From Owenweeksia sp965214115 (GTDB lineage: Bacteria; Bacteroidota; Bacteroidia; Flavobacteriales; Schleiferiaceae), in the NCBI GenBank assembly GCA_965214115.1, contig CBDCAU010000008.1, positions 62,001 through 126,000 of the forward strand: a DNA stretch of 64,000 nt, read 5' to 3'. A model generated the notes under the pieces. It was not told the origin of the DNA, made no database searches, and worked only from the letters and a program-made list of their open reading frames with translations. The position numbers were made by a program, and so were the translations under genes. The first letter of the stretch is position 1. Each line of letters starts with the position of its first letter. This document shows positions 25,822-34,693 of the stretch, in pieces.

Positions 25822-27456
25822 TTGAAAACATTCGGAAAAATCTTGCTTGGCTTGCTCGTTTTAATCCTTCTGGCGTGGGGCGCGGCGGAAATTTGGGGCG
25901 GGGATTTCTTGAGAAACCAACTGCAGAAAGAACTGGCCCAAAACCCACATCAATCCGCTGATTTTGAGGAAATTGATATTCTCTGGTTTCCGCTGGGGCT
26001 GCAACTGGAGGGGGTTGTTTTTGATATTAAAATCCCGCAAGATTCCACTCTTCTTCATCTAAAAGGGAACGCGAAAAACGTGAGCGCCGCGGGCGTGGAC
26101 GCTTGGAAAGCGTGGCGCAAAAAGGAGTGGGACGTCTCTGAAATTGTAGTTGGAAATTCTGAAATATTTTTAGAAAATTCTACATCCGACACTTTAAATC
26201 CGAAACAAACTCAAAATGGAAAAAATCAGGGAAATTCAAAACAAAAACCGCTTAAAATAATCGTTGGAAATTTGGATATTGAAAGTTTGGATTTTCATTA
26301 TGAAAAGGAAAAGCAAAGTGTGGATTTGTCTACCCATTTGTCATTGCAAAACATTGATATTTCCAAAACCGATTCATTGCGGTGGGATGTGGAAAGTTTG
26401 GAGTTTAAAGTGGCGAATTTGGCTACCCAAAACATTCCCGAAGATTTTACAATAAAGCTGGACAGTCTTTTTTATTCTACTGAAAATCAAAACCTAAACG
26501 GAAATAATTTTGAGTTGAAACCCGCGCTTTCCCGTGATGAGTTTTATCAAAAATATCCCTATCGAAAAGTGCAGAATCATTTGACGGTAAAAAAGCTGGA
26601 AATTGCCGAAATTGATTTTAGCAAAATAAAGCAGGGACTTTCTGCCAAAAAAATGATGGTGGATAGTTTACATTTGAATGCCTATCAAGATTTGCGAAAG
26701 GAATGGCCAAAAAAGCAAAAACCTTTGCTGTCGCAAACCTTGGCGGAAATGCCTTTTTTGATGGACATCGATACGGTGGAAATCCGCAACGGTACGCTGA
26801 AGGTGGAAATCAAAAAGGACGAGGGCGAACCGCTGGGATTGCTGCGCGGCGACCGGCTGGCGGTGAAGATGTTCCCTTTTAGCAACGCGGGTTTTGACAC
26901 CGCCGCCCCCGTAAATTTAGATATCAAAGGAAGGCTGATGGACGAAGCGGAGCTGGCGATGCAGGTGAAATTTTTCCCCGAAAGGGTGGGACACGATTTT
27001 GAGGTGAACGGCACGCTGGGCCAGACCAACTTGGCCAATTTCAACCCTATTTTGCTGCCCATTTCCAACGTATATTTCAAGAGTGGCGAGTGCCTCGGGA
27101 TGCGCCTGCGGATGTACGGCGACGATTACGTTTGCCGTGGCAATCTTGACGTTTCGTACCGCGATTTGAAAGTGGCGCTGCCCGCCGACAACTTGGAGAA
27201 GAATTTTTTCCAAACGATTGCGGAGGGCGTTGCGAACTTTGCCGTAATCCGTACCAACAGCGACTTTGAGGACGACAAGGGCGCGGTGTATTACGACCGC
27301 GATTTGGGCCGCCCGATGGTGAGCTACTGGTGGAAATCCATCGAGAGCGGGCTGATGGACACGATGTTGCGTTTTGATGGGAAAAAAGACCGCAAGCCGA
27401 AGATGGTGAACGGCAAGAAAGATAGAGTTAAAGGGGAAAAGAAGAAAAAGAAATGA
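25822..27456 (+). CDS. AsmA/DUF748-like single-span membrane protein
   Basis: The 544 aa protein uses a TTG start, as no ATG is better placed. One N-terminal membrane helix (residues 5-23) precedes a long beta-rich region made of repeating amphipathic strands (LEGVVFDIKIPQDSTLLHLK, NLDIESLDFHYEKEKQSVDL, GTLKVEIKKDEGEP). This is the look of AsmA/TamB/DUF748 proteins, which are thought to bridge the periplasm and move lipids. It ends in a very basic tail (KDRVKGEKKKKK). The spacing of 62 bases after the response regulator may allow read-through. Family assignment rests on general pattern only. Confidence 0.65.
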   Translation: MKTFGKILLGLLVLILLAWGAAEIWGGDFLRNQLQKELAQNPHQSADFEEIDILWFPLGLQLEGVVFDIKIPQDSTLLHLKGNAKNVSAAGVDAWKAWRKKEWDVSEIVVGNSEIFLENSTSDTLNPKQTQNGKNQGNSKQKPLKIIVGNLDIESLDFHYEKEKQSVDLSTHLSLQNIDISKTDSLRWDVESLEFKVANLATQNIPEDFTIKLDSLFYSTENQNLNGNNFELKPALSRDEFYQKYPYRKVQNHLTVKKLEIAEIDFSKIKQGLSAKKMMVDSLHLNAYQDLRKEWPKKQKPLLSQTLAEMPFLMDIDTVEIRNGTLKVEIKKDEGEPLGLLRGDRLAVKMFPFSNAGFDTAAPVNLDIKGRLMDEAELAMQVKFFPERVGHDFEVNGTLGQTNLANFNPILLPISNVYFKSGECLGMRLRMYGDDYVCRGNLDVSYRDLKVALPADNLEKNFFQTIAEGVANFAVIRTNSDFEDDKGAVYYDRDLGRPMVSYWWKSIESGLMDTMLRFDGKKDRKPKMVNGKKDRVKGEKKKKK

Positions 27457-27464
27457 ACAAAACC

Positions 27465-27472
27465 TACATTTG
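27465..27472 (+). promoter_or_regulatory. -7 promoter box for the 27508 lipoprotein
   Basis: TACATTTG lies 35 bases before the ATG at 27508. Confidence 0.55.
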
Positions 27473-27507
27473 CTCAGTTTTTTAACTATTAAAAATCTCA
27501 AAATAAA

Positions 27508-27978
27508 ATGAAAAAAGTATTTACAAATTTGGCAGTGGTTTCGATGGTAATCGGGATGACGGCCTGTGGCGGCGGCGTGACGATGGCCGACGTGAAGAAG
27601 CAAGAGGACAAGGCGATGGACGAATTGTTGAGCGCCCAAGAGGAAATGCTGGAACTGGCGAGTATGAAAGAGCAATATTCCGAAGACCACCGCGACGCGG
27701 AAATCAAGGAAATGAAGAAGCGGATGAAGGCGATGGACAGCGACATCAAAAAACTGGAAGGCGTGAAAAGCAGCAGCGCGGAAGGCGCGGCGGGCAACAT
27801 TGCCGGCGGCCTGAAAGACGACAAGAAAAAGCTGGAGCAGCAAATCAAGAAGATGGAAAGCCAGCCGAAAGAAAACTGGGCGGAGGCCAAAGAGGCCATC
27901 AACCAGCAAGTGAAGCAACTGGAGCAGCGCGTGAACAGCATCACCGCCAGTTTGGAAAACGCAGAATCAGACGAATAG
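27508..27978 (+). CDS. Small coiled-coil lipoprotein
   Basis: The 156 aa protein has a lipobox MTAC with Cys20. The rest is charged heptad-like helix (EIKEMKKRMKAMDSDIKKLE and KKLEQQIKKMESQPKENWAE), interrupted by a Gly/Ala-rich hinge around residues 90-110. It should form an elongated helical bundle anchored to a membrane, like small Lpp- or YgdI-type lipoproteins, but no family is certain. It has its own promoter box and terminator. Confidence 0.75.
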   Translation: MKKVFTNLAVVSMVIGMTACGGGVTMADVKKQEDKAMDELLSAQEEMLELASMKEQYSEDHRDAEIKEMKKRMKAMDSDIKKLEGVKSSSAEGAAGNIAGGLKDDKKKLEQQIKKMESQPKENWAEAKEAINQQVKQLEQRVNSITASLENAESDE

Positions 27979-28013
27979 CCGCTGGCGCATTCGGTATGAA
28001 AAAAATCAATTGC

Positions 28014-28040
28014 AAAATCCCGCCCCGCGCGGGATTTTTT
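28014..28040 (+). terminator. Rho-independent terminator
   Basis: ATCCCGC (28017-28023) pairs with GCGGGAT (28029-28035), followed by TTTTT. Confidence 0.85.
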
Positions 28041-28111
28041 AGTTTTAAGAAATTTTTTGGCAACCATTTATAAAAAAGGATGTCCAAAACCGTTAAGGGA
28101 AAGAGAACATT

Positions 28112-28741
28112 TTGAGCAGCAAGCCGGAACATATCATCCACATCGAGGACTTGGCGCCGTACCACCGGCCCAAGCAGTTCCTTTTGGAAAACAGCGAGCA
28201 GGAGCTTATCGCGGCCTGCCAAGCGGGGCGGCGCGCGGCACAAAAACGGATTTACGAACTCTTTGCCCCCAAGATGGTGAATGTTTGCAACCGCTACGCG
28301 AAAGACCGCGAGCGCGCCCGCGACTTGATGCACGACGGATTTATCAAAGTGTTTTTGAACATCGCGAAGTTCCGCGGCGAAAGCTCGCTGGAAACGTGGA
28401 TCACGCGGATAATGATCAACAACAGCATCACCGCCATCAAAAAGGAAGTGCGGCGCGGCATCAAGGTAGATATTGCCGAAACGCGGCTGCCGGAAGGGCA
28501 AAATGTGGCGCCTTTCGATTTTGAGCTGGAAGAGCGGCAACCCATCACGGCAAAGAATGTCTTTGAGACGATGAAAGATTTGCCCCTCGGCTACCGCACC
28601 GTGATTTCGCTTTATGTTTTGGATGGATTTACGCACCGCGAAATCGCTGAGCAACTGGGCGTAACGGAAGGGACGTCGAAAAGCCAGTTGGCAAAAGGAA
28701 AAAAATTATTGGCCAAACTTTTAAAGAAAAAATACCAGTGA
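28112..28741 (+). CDS. ECF-type RNA polymerase sigma factor
   Basis: The 209 aa protein has a TTG start. Sigma region 2 spans about residues 31-110 (QELIAACQAGRRAAQKRIYE, ARDLMHDGFIKVFLNIAKF and SSLETWITRIMINNSI). Region 4 is at 150-200 (DLPLGYRTVISLYVLDGFTH, then REIAEQLGVTEGTSKSQLAK). It recruits RNA polymerase to stress- or envelope-related promoters. The stop overlaps the next gene's start (GTGA), so that gene is very likely its membrane-bound regulator. Confidence 0.92.
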   Translation: MSSKPEHIIHIEDLAPYHRPKQFLLENSEQELIAACQAGRRAAQKRIYELFAPKMVNVCNRYAKDRERARDLMHDGFIKVFLNIAKFRGESSLETWITRIMINNSITAIKKEVRRGIKVDIAETRLPEGQNVAPFDFELEERQPITAKNVFETMKDLPLGYRTVISLYVLDGFTHREIAEQLGVTEGTSKSQLAKGKKLLAKLLKKKYQ

Positions 28742-30297
28742 GCCGGAACGGGCGCGACATAGAAGATTTTTTGCGGAACAAGCTGGACCAACTGGACCAG
28801 ACTTTTCAAGACGACTGGGCCGTTTTTGAACGGAAGCTGGCGCGCGCGCTTTTCTTTAAGAGGTTGCGGCTCACGGCCGTTTTCAGCGCGGTGGCATTGC
28901 TTCTCAGTATCGGGTTTTATGAATTTTCAGATGCGCGGGTTTCCTATTCCGATGATTACCAGCCGCGCGATTTCTTTTCGGATGAGGTTGAGAAGGAAGA
29001 TGTGGCGGCGCAAAGCGTGGCGTATCAAATGCCAATCGCACCAAATGTTTCTCAAAACACCAGCTTGAAAATCATAAAACCCATTGTTAAAGAAGAAGCG
29101 GAAGTGTCCAAAAACGCAGATTCTTTTTTGCGTGAAAATCGCCAAGATTTTAATCCAGTCGGTTCTACACAGGAAAAAGCCGCGAGCGATGGGATTATTC
29201 TAAAGAAAGAGAAGGACGTGGCGGTGGCGGATTTGAACGCCGCCCAATCTGAAAGCGCGGGAAGTTCCCAAGATGATTTTTCAAACCGTGGTTCGGATCA
29301 GAATACCGTGGCTGAAAATCAAAATGGGGAAACAGATTTATACGAAAACAAAGGCGCCGAAACAACCGCCCGCGATGCAGATAATCAGAATGGGATTCCT
29401 ACAACTGGAAAGGCGGCCAATTCCAAAATTGCTATAAACGAGAAAGCGGAATTAGCGGCCAATGCGCTGGTTTTGAAAGTGCCGGACTTGAGCAAAAACT
29501 TGATGCTGACGCAGGCTGAGCCGTTGGCTGTTCGGCCTCCCTCGCTGCTTTTCAAGACTTCTTCCATCCGCCGACAGGCCTACGTAAGCCCGCTGCAAGA
29601 GGCTAATCCGTGGAGTTATTCTATCAATGTGTACCCGAATTTTACCTTCCGGAAATTCAAAGTGGATGGCGAGAAAATGGGCTATATCCACCGCGATTTT
29701 ATTGACCAGACGGAGGCTTCGGAAAGCGGTGGCTTTTGCCTGAACGTAGGGTTGGAGGCCAGCCGCCGCGTGGGGCGCGTCACCTATCTGAACGGCGGCG
29801 TGGAATATATCAGCTACAAGACCAAGGCGGCCTTTGATTTCAACCATTTCCGCGAGGCGGTGATCGATGAAGGCAGCGGAAAAATTGCCCATTATACTTT
29901 GCTGGGCGAAACGCAGCGCGTAACGCTTTCCGACAACAATGTGTACCATTATTTGAACCTGCCGCTGAGCATTTCGCACCAGCCGTGGGTGACCGACCAC
30001 ATCCAATTGAACGTGGAGGCGGGTGGCAGTTATTTGTATTTTTTGAAAGCCAGCGGCCGCTCGTTGGATTACCAGACTTTGGAAATCATCAATTTGGAAG
30101 ACCGCCAATTCCGCCGCAGCATCGGCTCATTTTTTATGAAAGTGGGCGCTACCTATTACGTTTCGCCCAAGCTGAATTTTGGCTTGGAACCCACTTTGCT
30201 CTATTTTACCAACACCATTTATACCGAGGAATATCCGTTCCGCGTCATCCCATATTCCGTGGGCGTGAATTTGAAATTGCAGGTGAAACTGAACTGA
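28738..30297 (+). CDS. Sigma-coupled membrane protein: TM segment plus C-terminal outer-membrane-type beta-barrel
   Basis: The 519 aa protein has a GTG start coupled to the sigma gene. Residues 1-42 are charged and cytoplasmic (DIEDFLRNKLDQLDQTFQ), the position of an anti-sigma domain. One membrane helix lies at 44-62. About 220 low-complexity Ser/Asn/Asp/Ala-rich residues follow, then from about residue 289 a strand-rich domain (NPWSYSINVYPNFTFRKFKV, VTYLNGGVEYISYKTKAAF, YVSPKLNFGLEPTLLYFTN) that looks like a PorT/Omp_b-brl barrel ending in VKLN. An inner-membrane helix fused to a barrel-like domain is topologically odd. It may span the periplasm or bind outer-membrane partners. No zinc-binding anti-sigma motif is seen. 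Confidence 0.75.
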   Translation: MSRNGRDIEDFLRNKLDQLDQTFQDDWAVFERKLARALFFKRLRLTAVFSAVALLLSIGFYEFSDARVSYSDDYQPRDFFSDEVEKEDVAAQSVAYQMPIAPNVSQNTSLKIIKPIVKEEAEVSKNADSFLRENRQDFNPVGSTQEKAASDGIILKKEKDVAVADLNAAQSESAGSSQDDFSNRGSDQNTVAENQNGETDLYENKGAETTARDADNQNGIPTTGKAANSKIAINEKAELAANALVLKVPDLSKNLMLTQAEPLAVRPPSLLFKTSSIRRQAYVSPLQEANPWSYSINVYPNFTFRKFKVDGEKMGYIHRDFIDQTEASESGGFCLNVGLEASRRVGRVTYLNGGVEYISYKTKAAFDFNHFREAVIDEGSGKIAHYTLLGETQRVTLSDNNVYHYLNLPLSISHQPWVTDHIQLNVEAGGSYLYFLKASGRSLDYQTLEIINLEDRQFRRSIGSFFMKVGATYYVSPKLNFGLEPTLLYFTNTIYTEEYPFRVIPYSVGVNLKLQVKLN

Positions 30298-30389
30298 GCG
30301 CCACCGCCGTTTCGTCATCTTGTTCGTACGCTTTGTATTTTGGCAGGATATTTTATTAAATCCCTAAACAACAACATCTTTAGAAAATT

Positions 30390-31169
30390 ATGAAAAAAGC
30401 AATCCTGATTTTGGCCGCGCTGATGATTTCCACCACGCTGCCAGCGCAAGAAGAAAAAGTGAACCCCTACGTGGAAATCTCGCAAAACCTGCTGAAAGCA
30501 ATGCGGGACAAAAACACTAATGAAGCCGAAAAGTACGTCCGGCAAATCGCGGAAATCCAACCCGAAGCTTTCAAAAAATCGGTAAATTCCCAAGAGGAAA
30601 AACTGGCTTTTTGGTTGAATACCTACAACGGTTTGATTCAATATGTGCTGACCAAAAACCCTGAGCTTTTTGAAGACCGTGGCGATTTTTTTGGCGATGA
30701 CAACGTGACCGTTTTGCAACACGAAACCAGCTTTGACCAACTGGAACACGGCATTATGCGGCGCGGCACCAGCAAGTTTTCCAAGGGGTATTTCAAAAAT
30801 CCCTTCCGCAACGATTGGTACAAGCAATATCAAGTGGAAAAAATTGACTGGCGCATCCACTTTGCGCTCAATTGCGGTGCGGCCAGTTGCCCGCCCGTCC
30901 GCATCTATGATGACCGCACCGTAAACAAGCAACTGAGCGCCAGCGCCAAGCAATATCTGGACAGCCAAGTGCGCTACGACAAAGCCGAAAACGAAGTGTT
31001 CGCGCCCGCCCTGATGAACTGGTTCGTGGGCGATTTTGGCGGGAAGGACAAGGTGATAAAAATTCTGACCACCAACGGCTACATCCCCAAAGACCAAGCA
31101 GAGGACGTGGATTTGGAACACAACGACTACGACTGGACGCTGCAGTTGGGCACGTTTTATAAAGATTAG
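30390..31169 (+). CDS. DUF547 protein, secreted (copy 1)
   Basis: The 259 aa protein has a signal peptide (1-20, ending LPAQ). The DUF547 domain fills the rest: KLAFWLNTYNGLIQYVLT, QHETSFDQLEHGIMRRG, IHFALNCGAASCPPVRIY, YLDSQVRYDKAENEVFAP and LMNWFVGDFGG. The Cys pair in LNCGAASCP together with His is the conserved core of the domain. The fold has been compared with papain-like transglutaminases, but no activity is established. A near copy follows at 31363, so this is a tandem duplication with its own terminator between. Confidence 0.88.
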   Translation: MKKAILILAALMISTTLPAQEEKVNPYVEISQNLLKAMRDKNTNEAEKYVRQIAEIQPEAFKKSVNSQEEKLAFWLNTYNGLIQYVLTKNPELFEDRGDFFGDDNVTVLQHETSFDQLEHGIMRRGTSKFSKGYFKNPFRNDWYKQYQVEKIDWRIHFALNCGAASCPPVRIYDDRTVNKQLSASAKQYLDSQVRYDKAENEVFAPALMNWFVGDFGGKDKVIKILTTNGYIPKDQAEDVDLEHNDYDWTLQLGTFYKD

Positions 31170-31201
31170 AAAAGGGGATTTCGGGCTTGCCCGAAAAATC
31201 G

Positions 31202-31243
31202 AAAAATCCGTTCTCGTGGAAATGCGAGGACGGATTTTTTTTT
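31202..31243 (+). terminator. Rho-independent terminator
   Basis: An 11 bp stem, ATCCGTTCTCG with GCGAGGACGGAT (one G-U pair), is followed by nine T. It separates the two DUF547 genes. Confidence 0.85.
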
Positions 31244-31362
31244 ATGGGAAATGGAGAGTTAAAAATCCCAGTCAAGAATATTTTGTAATACTATTCTCAC
31301 GGCTTTCGTAGTTTAGCCAAATGATTGAACAACTCCTCTCTAAAACGAAACATGCTTCTTTT

Positions 31363-32142
31363 ATGAAACATACCACTCTGATTTTGGCGATGCTGGCCTT
31401 TACCAATGCGCTGCCCGCCCAAAACAAGGACGTAAACGAATACGTTAAAATGTCGCAAAACCTATTGACGGCGATGCGTGACCAAGGGCCGGACGCGGCA
31501 GAAAAATACGTCAGGCAAATCGCGGAAATAGATCCCACCGCCTTTCAAGAATCCGTGAATACCCAATCCGAAAAACTGGCTTTTTGGGTGAATACCTACA
31601 ATGGTTTGATTCAATACAATTTGACCAAAAATCCCGAACTGTTTGAAGATCGCGGAGATTTTTATGGCGATGACAAGGTGAAAGTGATCCAGCACGAAAC
31701 CAGTTTCGACCAATTGGAACACGGCATTTTGCGGCGTGGCACTTCCAAGTTTTCCAAAGGGTATTTCAAAAACCCCTTTCGCGACAGTTGGTACAAAGAG
31801 TACCAAGTGGACAAAATCGACTGCCGCATCCATTTTGCGCTGAACTGCGGCGCGCTGAGTTGCCCCTCCATCCGCATTTACGACGACCGCACCGTGCAGC
31901 GGCAACTGAGCGCCAGCGCCAAACAATATCTGGACGGCCAAGTGCGCTACGACGCCGCCGAAAACGAAGTGTACGCCCCGAAGTTGATGGATTGGTTCGT
32001 GGGCGATTTTGGCGGGCGTGACAAGGTGAAAAAAATCTTGGTCACCAATGAATACGTGCCGCTAAACAAGGCCGATAAAGTATATTTGAAATTCGCCGAA
32101 TACGATTGGAAGCTGGTGCTGGGGAATTTTTATGAAGATTGA
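31363..32142 (+). CDS. DUF547 protein, secreted (copy 2)
   Basis: The ATG at 31363 starts a signal peptide (MKHTTLILAMLAFTNALPAQ). An in-frame ATG 14 codons upstream would not. The protein is 259 aa, the same length as copy 1 and about three quarters identical by eye, including LNCGALSCPSIRIYDDRTV and LMDWFVGDFGGRDKVKKIL. The best conserved part is the central FEDRGDF...RRGTSKFSKGYFKNPFR. Each copy has its own terminator, so they may be expressed separately. No function is established. Confidence 0.88.
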   Translation: MKHTTLILAMLAFTNALPAQNKDVNEYVKMSQNLLTAMRDQGPDAAEKYVRQIAEIDPTAFQESVNTQSEKLAFWVNTYNGLIQYNLTKNPELFEDRGDFYGDDKVKVIQHETSFDQLEHGILRRGTSKFSKGYFKNPFRDSWYKEYQVDKIDCRIHFALNCGALSCPSIRIYDDRTVQRQLSASAKQYLDGQVRYDAAENEVYAPKLMDWFVGDFGGRDKVKKILVTNEYVPLNKADKVYLKFAEYDWKLVLGNFYED

Positions 32143-32165
32143 TGTTCTCGGCCGCCCTAAAAAAC

Positions 32166-32201
32166 TCCCCGTTTCAATGAGCCGAAACGGGGATTTTTTT
32201 T
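32166..32201 (+). terminator. Rho-independent terminator
   Basis: TCCCCGTTTC pairs with GAAACGGGGA around an 8-base loop, then seven T. On the other strand it also faces the convergent VOC gene. Confidence 0.88.
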
Positions 32202-32219
32202 ACTAAAATGATATAGACC

Positions 32220-32918
32220 TCACCCAACTTTTTTCAACCGCTTTATCTTTCTGGAAACCGAAAAGACACCGTCTCCCGTTTCCAGTTCAAAGGGTTCGCC
32301 GTCTTCCTCAAATTCCACTTTCAGGGGAAATTCCTTGGCGGCATCCTGGGTGGGAAACCACGCTTTTTCGGCTTTGTCCACGATGATGAAAAGCCCCTCG
32401 TCGTTGCCAGCGGCGCAAAACACGCTGTCGCGGCAATCGAACTTCGGGGTGGTGGTTTCTTTGTGCAGCGATTTAAAGGCGGCGTTCACCGCAAAAACGG
32501 GCAGCCCCACTTCGCTGATGTTCAGGATGCTGCTTTCTTCCCGAAAGGTGCCGGTTTCTTGGCCAAACCGTTCGCGGGCAATCAGTTCCACCACGTTGCC
32601 GGCCGGGTCCAAAAAGTAGATGGACTGGGCTTTCCATTTGGAAAACTTTACGATTTCATCATCGTTGCCCGTTAATATTTCCACTTTTTTTTGCGCCCAT
32701 TCCAGCGCCGCTTCCGCGCAATGAGGCGGGATGTTCAGCGCGAAATGGTAGTACGGCTTGATGAGCCGGTCTTCCACAAAAGTGAGCCGCGAGCTGCCCA
32801 TCTGCAAGGTGAAAAAATCGGCGCCGGAAGCCACTTGGACGAACTCAAAATTGTGCGTATAAAAATGGCGCTGCTCTTCCAAATGCGAGCAATGCAGTTC
32901 TAAGTGATTGATTTTCAT
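32220..32918 (-). CDS. VOC-superfamily (glyoxalase/dioxygenase-like) protein
   Basis: The 232 aa protein begins with a standard VOC module: MKINHLELHCSHLEEQRHFY (first metal ligand region), then YYHFALNIPP, then QSIYFLDPAGNVVELIARER with the C-terminal Glu ligand of the fold. The second half (about 135-232) is a degenerate second module, with AGNDEGLFIIVDKAEKAWFP resembling the end of a VOC unit. Substrate is unknown. Candidate metal ligands His/Glu are present, so it may be an active metalloenzyme. Convergent with the DUF547 copy 2. Confidence 0.85.
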   Translation of the reverse strand: MKINHLELHCSHLEEQRHFYTHNFEFVQVASGADFFTLQMGSSRLTFVEDRLIKPYYHFALNIPPHCAEAALEWAQKKVEILTGNDDEIVKFSKWKAQSIYFLDPAGNVVELIARERFGQETGTFREESSILNISEVGLPVFAVNAAFKSLHKETTTPKFDCRDSVFCAAGNDEGLFIIVDKAEKAWFPTQDAAKEFPLKVEFEEDGEPFELETGDGVFSVSRKIKRLKKVG

Positions 32919-33489
32919 AAGAATATTTTGGGTTGGGGAAGCGGTTCGGTTGCGGAAAATTGGTATTGAATTGGTTTTCCTATTTTAATTTGATGCAGAA
33001 AACGGATGGCAGAAAGCTGGGAAAGGTTTTGCAAAGGTTAGGAAAATAAAGTGAGGGGCTGGTTCTATTCTGAAAGAAAAAGGGGTTTTGCTAAAAAGAA
33101 AGTCTTTAGCATAGCACCATCTACTTTATCATTGCCGCCGTTCGGCCGTGTCCCCCGATGCCGCCCCCGCTGCCGCGCGACTGTGTCGCGTGAGCAAATT
33201 AAAAGGGAACGCGATGCAATCGCGCATCGGCAGGGAACTATTTGGTTTGGATGCTAATTTGGCGATTGCAGAAAATTATCTCTTGTAAAGTCCCGCCACC
33301 GATGGATTGGCGATTTTCAAAAAAAAAAGCATCTTTCAACCCATAAAATTCGGTGTTGAAACACAGATAATTTTTCTCTCTGATTGTCAGGAGTTTATAA
33401 AAAAAAAAACCAAAATAGATTTTTTTTATTGAAGAATTAGTGGTTGCTTTGTTTTCTCATACGAATCCATAACATCTAAATCCATTCCG
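32919..33489. other. Gene-free region with hairpin repeat
   Basis: No coding sequence is supported in 571 bases. 33150-33236 is the hairpin element also present at 36826-36901: an outer CCGATGCC/GGCATCGG-like stem plus inner GCGCGACTGTGTCGCG and CGCGATGCAATCGCG palindromes. 33390-33430 is a run of A and T with unusual homopolymers. The promoter of the 33490 gene should lie here, but no TAnnTTTG box is clear. Confidence 0.55.
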
Positions 33490-34686
33490 ATGAAAACCAA
33501 GATTATTCTTCTTTTTTCTGTTTTTTCCGTTGCGCTCAAGGGGCAATTGTATGTGCCCGGCGGAAGCCCGCAGCCTATAACTAACTCATCCAATAACATT
33601 GGCATTGGTTTGAGTAATCCCTCTACAGCTTTAGAAATCGAACAGGGTGGTAGTGATAATTTGCTGCGTCTTAATACCGAACTTCTTCCCGTTTTAGGTG
33701 GAGGTTGGGCAACTCCAGATTATGCTGTTGAAATTTGGTTGGATGATCAACAGTTGGGTACCAACACACGCACCTTTTATGTAAAGCCTAATGGCGATTT
33801 GCACGGCCGTGCTGGAGACTTTGGCAGCATGAACGTTGGTAGCAATGCGGATGTCGGCACCAATGTGAATGTTGGTAATAATGCGAATATCGGTAATAAC
33901 TTAAACGTGAGCGGCTTATCCTCTATGGAAGATGAACTTACCGTAAGTGCAGATGCGTTCTTCGCCTCCGATTTGTATTTAGGCAGTGATTTTTCTACTT
34001 CCTTCTCACAGACACCCACCAGCGTCTTGTTCCAAGCCACCCGTCGCTTCCATATCAACAATACAGACGCCTATAGCGGAGGCAACCAAGGTGTGGTAAC
34101 TGGTTTGTTGGTGGAGAGCAACGGCAACTTTACCGATAACAGCAGCTTCCAGGTCAAAAATTTGAATGGGATTACGATGGATTTGTCCGAAAGGGGCAGC
34201 CTATCCATTCATCGTAATCTCGTTCCCAATACCGGCCTCGGTCAGACTTATGGCTTGAGTATCAATAATGATGGTCTCGCAGGACACGATTATGCCCTTT
34301 CCGTAACTACCGGCCACGGCAAGGTTTTCACGGTGGGGAATGCCGGTCACGTTCACATCGCCTCAAGTGATGGGCCGAATGGACTCAACTTTGACATTCC
34401 TGATGGTTTCCGGCTTTACGTTCAAGATGGAATTCGTACAGAGCGAGTGCGCGTGGACGTGGCTGCCGACAACGGTTGGGCGGATTACGTTTTTGAAGAT
34501 GGTTACGAACTAATGCCAATTGCCGAGCTGGAAGCCTATATCAAAGAACACCGCCGCCTGCCGGGCGTGCCAAGCGCGGAGGAAGTAGCTAAAGATGGGA
34601 TTGACTTGGCGGAAATGAACAAGATTTTGCTAGAGAAAGTGGAAGAACTTACGCTGCGGATTATTGAATTGGAGAAGAAAAATTGA
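33490..34686 (+). CDS. Secreted protein with fibre-tip-like C-terminal domain (module A, gene 1)
   Basis: The 398 aa protein has a signal peptide (about 1-18). A low-complexity beta-solenoid-like stretch follows around residues 110-140 (NVGSNADVGTNVNVGNN repeats, period about 6). Strand-rich repeats then lead into the last 75 residues: DNGWADYVFEDGYELMPIAE, EHRRLPGVPSAEEVAKDG and a coiled-coil end EMNKILLEKVEELTLRIIEL. This C-terminus is widespread in Bacteroidota surface proteins and recalls the trimerising or self-chaperoning tips of phage tail fibres. I infer a trimeric surface fibre. Only 7 bases separate it from the next gene. Confidence 0.7.
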   Translation: MKTKIILLFSVFSVALKGQLYVPGGSPQPITNSSNNIGIGLSNPSTALEIEQGGSDNLLRLNTELLPVLGGGWATPDYAVEIWLDDQQLGTNTRTFYVKPNGDLHGRAGDFGSMNVGSNADVGTNVNVGNNANIGNNLNVSGLSSMEDELTVSADAFFASDLYLGSDFSTSFSQTPTSVLFQATRRFHINNTDAYSGGNQGVVTGLLVESNGNFTDNSSFQVKNLNGITMDLSERGSLSIHRNLVPNTGLGQTYGLSINNDGLAGHDYALSVTTGHGKVFTVGNAGHVHIASSDGPNGLNFDIPDGFRLYVQDGIRTERVRVDVAADNGWADYVFEDGYELMPIAELEAYIKEHRRLPGVPSAEEVAKDGIDLAEMNKILLEKVEELTLRIIELEKKN

Positions 34687-34693
34687 GAAAGTT

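Noticed and set aside
33490..34686. Fibre-tip protein as the tail fibre of the injection system
   Set aside because: It has a signal peptide, lies 9 kb away beside T9SS cargo genes, and its tip domain is common on Bacteroidota surface proteins. An injection-particle fibre would be cytoplasmic.
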